Assembly: GCA_003224105.1 (NCBI GenBank)
Contig: QHYL01000261.1
Location: 1-32,681 of the forward strand
Direction of reading: 5' to 3'
DNA from: Acidobacteriota bacterium
GTDB lineage: Bacteria; Acidobacteriota; Terriglobia; Acidiferrales; UBA7541
DNA length: 32,681 nucleotides
Part shown: positions 25,346 through 32,681 of the stretch, piece by piece
How positions within the stretch are numbered: position 1 is the stretch's first letter
Layout: each line of letters begins with the position of its first letter
Made by a program: the position numbers and the translations under genes
The notes under the pieces: generated by a model
Seen by the model: only the letters and a program-made list of their open reading frames with translations
The model's database searches: none
Told to the model about the DNA's origin: nothing

Positions 25346-25735
25346 TTACTCCGGCCCGAAGTCTTCAACGTATGTTGGCTCGTCGATCAATTCCAACTCA
25401 GCTCCCCGACCGAAAACCAAAATGATTTGATCATTCCAAGACTCCAGACGGATCTCAGTATCTCCACGGAAATTGAGAGGTATCGGGATTTCGTTGTCAA
25501 AAATCGAGTCACCCAGCCTAAGATATCCACCAAGCAACTCGCCCGGGAAGAGAGTGAGTATGATTGCATCCACAATCGTAAGCTTAGCTCGCTGTACCCA
25601 TCCCGTTCCGGGGTCCACGCCGGGCTTTCCGAGAGATTTGTGTATGTAAACGGACGAGGAGTACAGCACTGCCTTGCCATCCACATTGGTAATAGCGTCG
25701 ATGACAGAATCATGGATTTCGATGGCGCTATTCAT
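25346..25735 (-). CDS. Hypothetical protein (MNSAIEIHDSVIDAITNVDGKAVLYSSSVYIHKSLGKPGVDPGTGWVQRA...)
   Basis: 129-aa ORF from Met 25735 on the strand of its neighbours; coherent alternating hydrophobic strands; no known domain recognised. Confidence 0.6.
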   Translation of the reverse strand: MNSAIEIHDSVIDAITNVDGKAVLYSSSVYIHKSLGKPGVDPGTGWVQRAKLTIVDAIILTLFPGELLGGYLRLGDSIFDNEIPIPLNFRGDTEIRLESWNDQIILVFGRGAELELIDEPTYVEDFGPE

Positions 25736-25761
25736 GACTGAAAATAAGGAATCGCATGGCC

Positions 25762-26952
25762 CTAGTTTGACAGCGCTTCCACAATCATTGCAATTCCCTG
25801 CCCGCCGCCGATGCACGCCGTCGCCAGTCCATAGCGCAAGCCGTTCCGTCGCAGTTCATTCAAAATCGTAGTCACCAGGCGCGTGCCGCTCGCGCCAAGC
25901 GGATGCCCGAGCGCAATTGCTCCGCCGTTCACGTTGGTCTTGTCCCTCTTCAGCCCTAGAACTTTTTCGACCGCCAAATACTGCGCGCCAAACGCCTCGT
26001 TCACTTCCACGCGGTCCATCTGGTCGAGCGTCAACCCCGCGAGCTTCAGTGCCTTCTGCGAAGACGGCACCGGCCCAATTCCCATGATGCTCGGGTCAAC
26101 GCCTGCGACGGCCCACGACACGATGCGTCCCATCGGCTTCAAGCCGCGTTCTTTTGCCGTTTTCTCGCGCGTCATGACCACTGCTGCCGCGCCATCCACA
26201 ATTCCACTGGCGTTCCCGGCCGTCACGATGCCATCTTTCTTGAACGACGGCGGCAATTTCTCCAGCGTCTCCATCGTCGTTTCTGGCCGCCGGTGGTCGT
26301 CTTCGCTAACGACGATCGTCTTTTTTCCTTGCTTAACCTCCACGGGCACCAGTTCCTCCTTGATGCGGCACGCTTTGTACGCTGCATCCGCCGCCTGCTG
26401 GCTGCGCAGCGCGTAAGCATCCGCTGCTTTTCGTGTGATTCCATGCTGCTCCGCCAGTTTTTCTGCGGTCAGCGCCATCGGCAATCCGCAATACGTGTCC
26501 GTCAGGCCCGCCATGAGCGAATCTTCCAGTGCGCCACCGCCCAGCCTCAAACCATTGCGCAAGCCGCGAATGACGAATGGTGCCTGCGTCATGTTCTCCA
26601 TGCCGCCCGCCAGCACCATCGTCGCTTCGCCGAGCAGAAGCCGCTGCGCCGCTTGGGCAATCGCCTCGATGCCCGAGCCGCACAAGCGGTTCACCGTCAC
26701 CGCGGGCGTTTCCATCTTCAACCCCGCTTTCAAGCCGACGTGCCTCGCGCCATAGAGCGCGTCCGCGCTCGTCTGCATCACGTTGCCAAAAATCGCATGG
26801 TCGAATTCGCCCGGGTCTGCGCCCGATCGCCGAATCGCCTCTTTCGAGGCGTGTGCCGCCAGGTCAATCGCGCTTACGTCCGAAAACGCGCCGGTGTAAC
26901 GCGCCATCGGCGTCCGCGCCCCCGCCACAATCACGACATCCGTCGGAAACAT
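25762..26952 (-). CDS. Acetyl-CoA C-acyltransferase/acetyltransferase (thiolase)
   Basis: VVIVAGARTPMARYTGAFSDVSAIDLAA, VNRLCGSGIEAIAQAAQ, GGMENMTQAPFV, NVNGGAIALGHPLGASGTRLVTTIL, GLATACIGGGQGIAMIVE; AGGAAAGA before ATG 26952. Confidence 0.96.
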   Translation of the reverse strand: MFPTDVVIVAGARTPMARYTGAFSDVSAIDLAAHASKEAIRRSGADPGEFDHAIFGNVMQTSADALYGARHVGLKAGLKMETPAVTVNRLCGSGIEAIAQAAQRLLLGEATMVLAGGMENMTQAPFVIRGLRNGLRLGGGALEDSLMAGLTDTYCGLPMALTAEKLAEQHGITRKAADAYALRSQQAADAAYKACRIKEELVPVEVKQGKKTIVVSEDDHRRPETTMETLEKLPPSFKKDGIVTAGNASGIVDGAAAVVMTREKTAKERGLKPMGRIVSWAVAGVDPSIMGIGPVPSSQKALKLAGLTLDQMDRVEVNEAFGAQYLAVEKVLGLKRDKTNVNGGAIALGHPLGASGTRLVTTILNELRRNGLRYGLATACIGGGQGIAMIVEALSN

Positions 26953-27125
26953 TCTTTCCTCGCTTTTCAAGGATTAACCATTCACAGTTTACCGTCGAAA
27001 GTCCGAAAGAAGAAACTGACGCGCGGAGTTGTGAAAGCAACTTAAGTTAGTACACTTGCCCAGTAAGTTCATTTTGAGCAACTGCAGGCAAAGAGGCACT
27101 CTGGCTTTGTCAAGTTTCCGAAAAT

Positions 27126-29720
27126 CTACAACCTCGGCGTCTCCAGCGCGACGATGCTGTCGCCGCCCTTCTTTCGCGCTTCCTCGATGGAAAACTCCGC
27201 GCGATTGATCAGATCGGTCACAATGTCTTCGCTGTCATAATCCGGCTTGGGGACGGCCTCCACAATCCCCGCGCTCAACGTAATTTGCGTGGAATCCCAC
27301 GGCGGGCGCAATCCGGACGCCGCGCGGCGCAGTTTGTCCGCCAGGTTCTCCGCTCCCGCCAAGGTCGTGTCCGGCAAAACAAACGCCAGCGACCACGCTG
27401 TGTATTTCACCGCCACATCGTTTTGCCGCACAATCGGCTGCAGCGCCCGCGCCAGTTGCTCCAGGAAGCGCTCCAGTGGCGGCTCGCCCTGCTGCCGCAA
27501 AATTTCACCCCCGCGGTCGATTTGCAGAACGGCCAGCGACAGCGGCGTCCCCTGCGACTTCGCGCGATCCGTCTCCGTCAACAGGCAACTCACGTACGAG
27601 CTGCGGCTCAGCAATCCCGAGCGTTCGTCCGACACGCCCATACGCCGCACCAGCGACCGCAGCCGCGTGTGGCTGACGCTCATCAGCATCTGGTCGCCAA
27701 TGGCCTGCAAGAAATAAACTTCATTCGGCTTCCACTTGTGACGTTCCGCTTGCGCGGCAATCAACATGCCCGCCGGTGACTGTGTCTCTTTGTCCAAAAT
27801 CATCACGCCAAGCGCCGTCTCGACTCCCAGGTCGCGCAGAATTGAGCCCTCCGACGCTTGCACCACCAGGCCGCCAAGCTCATCGGGTTTGGCTTTCTCC
27901 ATTTGCGCTAACAGTAGGACAACTTGCGCGCCTGGCGCGGCTTTCACGCCAGTTCCGCAAAATTCAGCGGCCATTTCCGGCGGCCGCCCCGGCGCGCCAA
28001 CCACGGCCAGCGCGCGCGTCGCGTGCAGATACGTCCCGACCTCGTTCACCGCGGTGTTGAGCATCGCTCGCGGCGTCTGCTGCCTAAAGATTTTCTGGTT
28101 GATCTCCGATATTTTCGATAGGTCACGCAGCGTATCCGCCGAATACACACCGGTTTTCCCGGTAATCGCCCCCGTTTGCGGTTCGGCAGTGGATGGCCCC
28201 GGCGCCGGCTCGCTTTTCGCCGCCGCTTCCGCTTTCGGTTTCTGCGCTCCCGGCGGCCACCAATTCGCGGTTTGATACAAACTCGACAGCCTCGCGTTAC
28301 GCGCCTCTTCGCCGGGAAACAGCGACGCAATTTTTTGCAGGCGCTCCAGCGCCTTACTCTGCAGCGAATACTGCAAAAAGATTTCCGTCTGCACAATCAA
28401 GTCTTCTAGTGCCTGCATCTGCCGCGCTTCTTCTGTGTTCGCCGGCGCAATCGATGACGCGGGCGCTCCCGTTCGCGGAGCGTGTCCGCCCGTGGCTTGC
28501 CCTGCTTTCATCATTCGGCTCGACAACCTGTTCACGTACGCGTCATCCACGCGCCCGCGGAGTCTTTCCATGCGCTCCTGGTTCCGGAAGTCATAGGGAT
28601 CAATGTCCACAAGCCGCTCGAGCGATTCCGCAGCCTTCTTGACGTTTCCCGAACTCAAATACACGTCGAACAGCTTGATCAACACTTCAAAGTACTGCGA
28701 TTCGCGGTTCAGCTCGTTGTGGATGCCGGCCCAAAATTCCAAAATGCTTTGCGAGTGGGGAAATTTCGCGCCCAACCCATCCATCATGGTCGCGAAATCG
28801 GTTTGCCGCTTGTCGGCGAACATCCTTCGCTTGAGCATTTCAAGAACGGACGACGCCCTTTGGTCCTGCCCTGCTGCGACGTGGCGCTCCGCCAGGTCGA
28901 AGAGTTGCGTCACGCCTTCATTCTTCTCGCGCAGCAGCTTTTGCAGCACTTCGCTGGCCTTTTCGAGTTGGCCCGCGCCCATGAGCGCTTCGGAATAGGT
29001 CATGAGGAATGGCGCGTCATTCTCCGTGGCCGCGAACGGCTCCAGAATCGAAACCGCGCGCACCGCGTTCCCGCTCTGTAAGTTCGCTTGGGCATAGAGC
29101 AGCGCCACGCTTCGCTCCTGCGGCGCAAGTTTTTGCGCGCGACCAAGAAGATTCAGCGCATCGGACGAGGAGCCTTTGGTAGTGGCTAATTGTCCCGCGC
29201 GAAGAAACGCACGCGCCGCCAGCGAAGCCTTGCCCAGGCGCTCGGCGCCTTCCGCCAGCCTGATCTGGCGGGCGAGGTTGTCCGGTTCGAGTTGCGCAAT
29301 GCGCTCCCAGCAAAACAGCGCGTCTTCGTCGCGTCCGGCCGCAACAAAAAGTTCTCCGGCCTTGTTGTATTGTTCAATCGCCTCGTCGGCGCGGTTTTGA
29401 CGCTGCTGGAGGAAAGCATACCGCGCCACTCGCTCGGGAGCCTGTTGCGCAGGAATGGAGCGGAGGAACCGGTTGTAGATGGCCAGCGCCTTGCTTTCGT
29501 CCTTCGGATCGACCAGCAAATCAAACAACATGCCGTAATACACGGCGGCGCGGTCCGCTTGATCAATGCGCGCGTACAAATCGCCTAACGCCTGCGTGGC
29601 TTCCTGGTGCTGCGGCGCTTCATCCAGCACCTCCAGGTACGCTTGAATGGCGTCCTCGACACGATTCTTCTCAAGGAAGCGCTTGGCACGCTCCAAATGT
29701 TTGTTGACGTCTGCGGCCAT
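27126..29720 (-). CDS. TPR - GAF-like - degenerate GGDEF-like multidomain protein
   Basis: N-terminal TPR units (VEDAIQAYLEVLDEAPQHQEATQALGDLYARIDQADRAAVYY); GAF-like segment (LRDLSKISEINQKIFRQQTPRAMLNTAVNEVGTYLHATRALAVVG); C-terminal GGDEF-like fold ending LINRAEFSIEEARKKGGDSIV. Start 29720 (MAADVNKHLERAKRFLE) preferred over 29999. Confidence 0.8.
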   Translation of the reverse strand: MAADVNKHLERAKRFLEKNRVEDAIQAYLEVLDEAPQHQEATQALGDLYARIDQADRAAVYYGMLFDLLVDPKDESKALAIYNRFLRSIPAQQAPERVARYAFLQQRQNRADEAIEQYNKAGELFVAAGRDEDALFCWERIAQLEPDNLARQIRLAEGAERLGKASLAARAFLRAGQLATTKGSSSDALNLLGRAQKLAPQERSVALLYAQANLQSGNAVRAVSILEPFAATENDAPFLMTYSEALMGAGQLEKASEVLQKLLREKNEGVTQLFDLAERHVAAGQDQRASSVLEMLKRRMFADKRQTDFATMMDGLGAKFPHSQSILEFWAGIHNELNRESQYFEVLIKLFDVYLSSGNVKKAAESLERLVDIDPYDFRNQERMERLRGRVDDAYVNRLSSRMMKAGQATGGHAPRTGAPASSIAPANTEEARQMQALEDLIVQTEIFLQYSLQSKALERLQKIASLFPGEEARNARLSSLYQTANWWPPGAQKPKAEAAAKSEPAPGPSTAEPQTGAITGKTGVYSADTLRDLSKISEINQKIFRQQTPRAMLNTAVNEVGTYLHATRALAVVGAPGRPPEMAAEFCGTGVKAAPGAQVVLLLAQMEKAKPDELGGLVVQASEGSILRDLGVETALGVMILDKETQSPAGMLIAAQAERHKWKPNEVYFLQAIGDQMLMSVSHTRLRSLVRRMGVSDERSGLLSRSSYVSCLLTETDRAKSQGTPLSLAVLQIDRGGEILRQQGEPPLERFLEQLARALQPIVRQNDVAVKYTAWSLAFVLPDTTLAGAENLADKLRRAASGLRPPWDSTQITLSAGIVEAVPKPDYDSEDIVTDLINRAEFSIEEARKKGGDSIVALETPRL

Positions 29721-29889
29721 CCGTTTGAACTGCCTTTGCAGGCTTGTTGTCGCTGAATTTGCCCCGGCCGCACGCCAAGAGAGGGGCGCGCGGTCATTTC
29801 CACTATACCCTGCGGGAGAAAGGCGGGCAAAACCTGCGTTCCAACGCCTTGCGGTAAACGCCAAGTGACCTGGGCGGCTGTGTTGGTAG

Positions 29890-30423
29890 TTATCGAACGC
29901 CGTTCTTCGGGTCCCAGGAGCCTTGCTCTTTACGCACGTAAATGATCTGCCCGATGTGATACGCGTTGTGTGTGCTGATGTGCGTAAAAACCTGTGCATT
30001 CTCCTTCAATTTCGCGTCGTCGGCGCCTTCTACCCATTTCTCCAGTTCGTTCATGACCTGATCGAGCTGCTGGACCGTTTCGTTCCAGGTCTTGGTATCG
30101 AACTTGTCGAAGGTCTCATCGTTGTCGCCGCTGAATTTGTCAGGCTTCTCGCCTTTCAGAACCTGTAAATTCCGGCGATTCCAGAACACCAGGTGGTACG
30201 CCAACTGGCCCACCGAGTGATTACCCTTGCCGTCAGTCCAGCTCGCCTGCTCCGCAGTTAAACCCTTCACCGCAATGTTCGCGGGCACAAACCACTCTTC
30301 TGCGCCATGCGTGGATTTCAATTCCGCCAGCACCACTTCTCGCAGCGTCGTCGGCTTTTTGTCCTGCGCATAAACGGGAATCGCCAACAACAAAAGCACA
30401 AAAACCACCACTTGTTTAATCAT
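29890..30423 (-). CDS. DinB-like (four-helix metal-binding) family protein with signal peptide
   Basis: MIKQVVVFVLLLLAIPVYAQ signal; SVGQLAYHLVFWNRRNLQVLKG and THISTHNAYHIGQIIYVRKEQGSW His motifs. Confidence 0.85.
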   Translation of the reverse strand: MIKQVVVFVLLLLAIPVYAQDKKPTTLREVVLAELKSTHGAEEWFVPANIAVKGLTAEQASWTDGKGNHSVGQLAYHLVFWNRRNLQVLKGEKPDKFSGDNDETFDKFDTKTWNETVQQLDQVMNELEKWVEGADDAKLKENAQVFTHISTHNAYHIGQIIYVRKEQGSWDPKNGVR

Positions 30424-30546
30424 TCGAGGATCCTCCCGGCCCTTAGACGCACAATCGCAGCGTTCAGCTTTCCGGTGTAACCATGGCGCGGCAGATACTT
30501 TAAAGGACCCGGACGTTTAATCACGCGAGCCCACCTCTTCCGGCAA

Positions 30547-31926
30547 TCAAGGGAGAGAATTGTTTGCAGAAACACGCTGACCAGCCTGCATCTCGCCCGG
30601 CGCGCGGACGCCCGCAACCTTAGGAAGAAGCAGCACAAGCGCTGCGCCCACCAGCATGGAAATTCCCGCAAAGGCAAGCCCGCCGTACAAAGTCCCCGTT
30701 CTTTGAGTGATGAACCCGACCATGGACGGCCCGAAAAACCCACCCAGGTTTCCCACCGAATTGATGAACGCGATTCCGCTGGCGGCCGATAATCCGGTCA
30801 AAAATTCGCTGGGCATCGCCCAAAAAGGGCTAAGCGAACTGCAATAGCCGATCGCCAAGAGGGACAGCAGGACTACGGTCACAAAAGGAGAATGCACCCA
30901 ACCCAGCGACAAAAACCCAATTCCTCCCACCAGCAAACATGCGGCAGCATGATACCGGCGCTCCATCCGGCGGTCGGAACTTCGCCCAACAAAAATCATC
31001 CCTACCAGCGCCACGAGGTACGGAATCATCACGAGATTGCCGACCAGGCTGCTGGAATATTCGCTGGAGAGCGACTTCACCAGTTGCGGCGCATAGAAAC
31101 TCAACGTGTAGCTCCCAATCATCATTGCAAAATAGATGAGCGCGAGATGCCACACACGAAGGTTGGCGATTCCTTCCATAGCAGAGTGCCGCCCTTGCGG
31201 TTTCTGTGTCTCTTCCCTCTCTAACTCTGCTTGAACCCAATCCTTTTCCTCTTCCGTCAGGAATTTCGCCTCGCTCGGACGGTTCGGCAACACCAGATAA
31301 GTGAGGAATCCGAGTGCGATGGCCGGCAGGCCCTCGAGAATGAACAGCCAGCGCCAGCTTCCCACACCCAGCCAATGCACGTGCTGCAAAATAAAGCCGG
31401 AGATCGGCGCTCCCAGGACGCTATTCACGGCGAAACCGGTCAGGAACAAAGAGAGTACTCGCGCCAGTTCCCGCTGCCGAAACCAGTACGTCAAATACAA
31501 AACAATTCCCGGATAATAGCCCGCTTCCGCAAACCCGAGCACGATGCGCGCGGCGTATAACTGGTGCACACTTTGCACCAATCCGGTCAGCGACGCCACC
31601 ACTCCCCAGCTCAATAGGATTCGCGCAATCCACACGCGCGCTCCGACCTTGTGCAAGATCAAATTGCTGGGCACTTCGAAAAGAAAATATCCGACGAAGA
31701 AAATTCCCGCGGCGATGCCATATTGCTGGCTGCTCAGGCCAAGGTCCTTGTTCATGGTCAACTGGGCGAAGCCAATGTTGATGCGGTCGACCATCGCGAC
31801 CACATAAAGCAGGAAGAGAAGCGGAATCAGCCTGATCTGTAATTTCCGAATCGTTCTGATCTCAATGGATTTGGCGCCGCTCGCCAGGCGGATTGCGGTC
31901 GCTTCTGTGTGCTCTCTGCTCGCCAA
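30547..31926 (-). CDS. MFS transporter (anion:cation symporter/phthalate permease type)
   Basis: LLFLLYVVAMVDRINIGFAQLTMNKDLGLSSQQYGIAAGIFFVGYFLFEVPSNLILHKVGARVWIARIL; AEAGYYPGIVLYLTYWFRQRELARVLSLFLTG. Confidence 0.94.
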   Translation of the reverse strand: MASREHTEATAIRLASGAKSIEIRTIRKLQIRLIPLLFLLYVVAMVDRINIGFAQLTMNKDLGLSSQQYGIAAGIFFVGYFLFEVPSNLILHKVGARVWIARILLSWGVVASLTGLVQSVHQLYAARIVLGFAEAGYYPGIVLYLTYWFRQRELARVLSLFLTGFAVNSVLGAPISGFILQHVHWLGVGSWRWLFILEGLPAIALGFLTYLVLPNRPSEAKFLTEEEKDWVQAELEREETQKPQGRHSAMEGIANLRVWHLALIYFAMMIGSYTLSFYAPQLVKSLSSEYSSSLVGNLVMIPYLVALVGMIFVGRSSDRRMERRYHAAACLLVGGIGFLSLGWVHSPFVTVVLLSLLAIGYCSSLSPFWAMPSEFLTGLSAASGIAFINSVGNLGGFFGPSMVGFITQRTGTLYGGLAFAGISMLVGAALVLLLPKVAGVRAPGEMQAGQRVSANNSLP

Positions 31927-32101
31927 AGGGTTTCACCCTCAAGTGCCGCTGACCGCAAGCTCTCTGCCCAGGAAGTCGTCGTTGCGTTTCGAAAAAACTC
32001 TATGCCGTGACGTTGGACGCGTCAAGCAATTCGGCTTTGCAATCGACGTTTTTATGTAAAACGAAACGTTCATTGCGTTCTCTCGCTAAGCTAAGAGCGG
32101 C

Positions 32102-32490
32102 ATGAACAGTCTTGAAAATAATTCAGAAACGGGCGGCGTGGACGTATTGCCGCCGCCCGCTTTGAATGAAGAAAGCCGCACTCGAAATCGCAAGCGCGTG
32201 ACCCTCGCGGCGATGTGTCTCGCGACCTTCATCGCCATCCTGGACACCACAGTCGTAAATCTGGCCCTGCACGCGATTCAAACAGACCTTCGCGCGGGCC
32301 TTGCCGCATTGCAGTGGGTGATTGACGCCTACAATCTTGTCTACGCGAGCTTCATCCTCACCGGAGGCGCCCTGGGAGACTTGTTCGGCCGCCGCCGAGT
32401 GTTCGCCGCCGGCATGGGTTTGTCGCCTCGGGAGCGGCAGAAGTAGCGGGAGCGCTGATTGCTCTTGCGGACCTGCGTGCGAGCCTCTGA
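32102..32490 (+). pseudogene. Truncated DHA2-type (EmrB/QacA-like) MFS transporter remnant
   Basis: In-frame part 32102-32446: LAAMCLATFIAILDTTVVNLALHAIQTDLRAGLAALQWVIDAYNLVYASFILTGGALGDLFGRRRVFAAGMG, then LSPRERQK*. A +1-frame tail 32419-32490 (FVASGAAEVAGALIALADLRASL*) may be a C-terminal remnant. Confidence 0.75.
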
Positions 32491-32648
32491 GAGCTAGACC
32501 AAGAAGCCGGGTAAAAACAATGCCCGGCATCATTCCGTTGGACAAAGCGTGCTTCGCCTCGCCCAAAGTTTGTTGGGAACTTTTTGTCCTTTCCTCCGTT
32601 CTAAATACTGTCGCTCTGCGTGGACAGTGCGCCAGGAGGAGTGTTTGT

Positions 32649-32681
32649 ATGTCCTTGCGAAACCTGCTTTCGGATTTCCGC
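32649..32681 (+). CDS. 5' end of a CDS running off the window (MSLRNLLSDFR...), possibly another ADOP-type permease
   Basis: AGGAGGA at 32634-32640, 8 nt spacing, ATG 32649; N-terminus resembles ADOP openings but only 11 codons are visible. Confidence 0.5.
   Translation, partial: MSLRNLLSDFR

Noticed and set aside
26293-27045. 250-aa plus-strand ORF opposite the thiolase
   Set aside because: His/Arg/Gln-rich shadow frame of a strongly conserved thiolase.
27126-29720. Active diguanylate cyclase
   Set aside because: GGDEF signature replaced by TAWSL; called degenerate instead.
32506-32530. GCCGGG...CCCGGC inverted repeat as a terminator after the DHA2 remnant
   Set aside because: Short stem, and no T tract on either strand.

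Overview
Chromosomal segment that looks acidobacterial. This is inferred from the family mix: a VWFA protein of the acidobacterial type, an ADOP-type FtsX permease, a PQQ alcohol dehydrogenase paired with cytochrome c, and a subtilase with a membrane hairpin set inside an Ig-like domain. I support about 27 CDSs: the moaE 3' end, a VWFA protein, small secreted/unknown proteins, a degenerate receiver-like protein overlapping a subtilase by ATGA, a PEGA protein, a protein-L-isoaspartate methyltransferase, a TPR protein, a broken alpha/beta hydrolase, a GH31 glycosidase, a beta-barrel protein, a phosphodiester-glycosidase-like protein, a cytochrome c plus PQQ dehydrogenase pair, an ADOP permease, a phosphoglucomutase/phosphomannomutase, a cupin, a PhzF protein, an Asp-heptad repeat protein, nusB, ribH, enoyl-CoA hydratase, 3-hydroxyacyl-CoA dehydrogenase, an orphan ORF, a thiolase, a TPR-GAF-degenerate-GGDEF protein, a DinB-like protein, an MFS transporter, a truncated DHA2 MFS gene and the start of a further CDS. 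The points most worth following up are: (1) the translationally coupled pseudo-receiver/subtilase module with a TAGGGT/ACCCTA inverted-repeat array upstream; (2) a secreted protein made of 25 in-phase Asp heptads organised as a 21-aa super-repeat; (3) a PQQ-ADH with the D-x-D signature associated with lanthanide use; (4) a GGDEF-like domain whose signature reads TAWSL; (5) a hairpin leader before the GH31 gene; (6) several apparently leaderless promoters. No CRISPR array, rRNA, tRNA, transposase or phage module was recognised.
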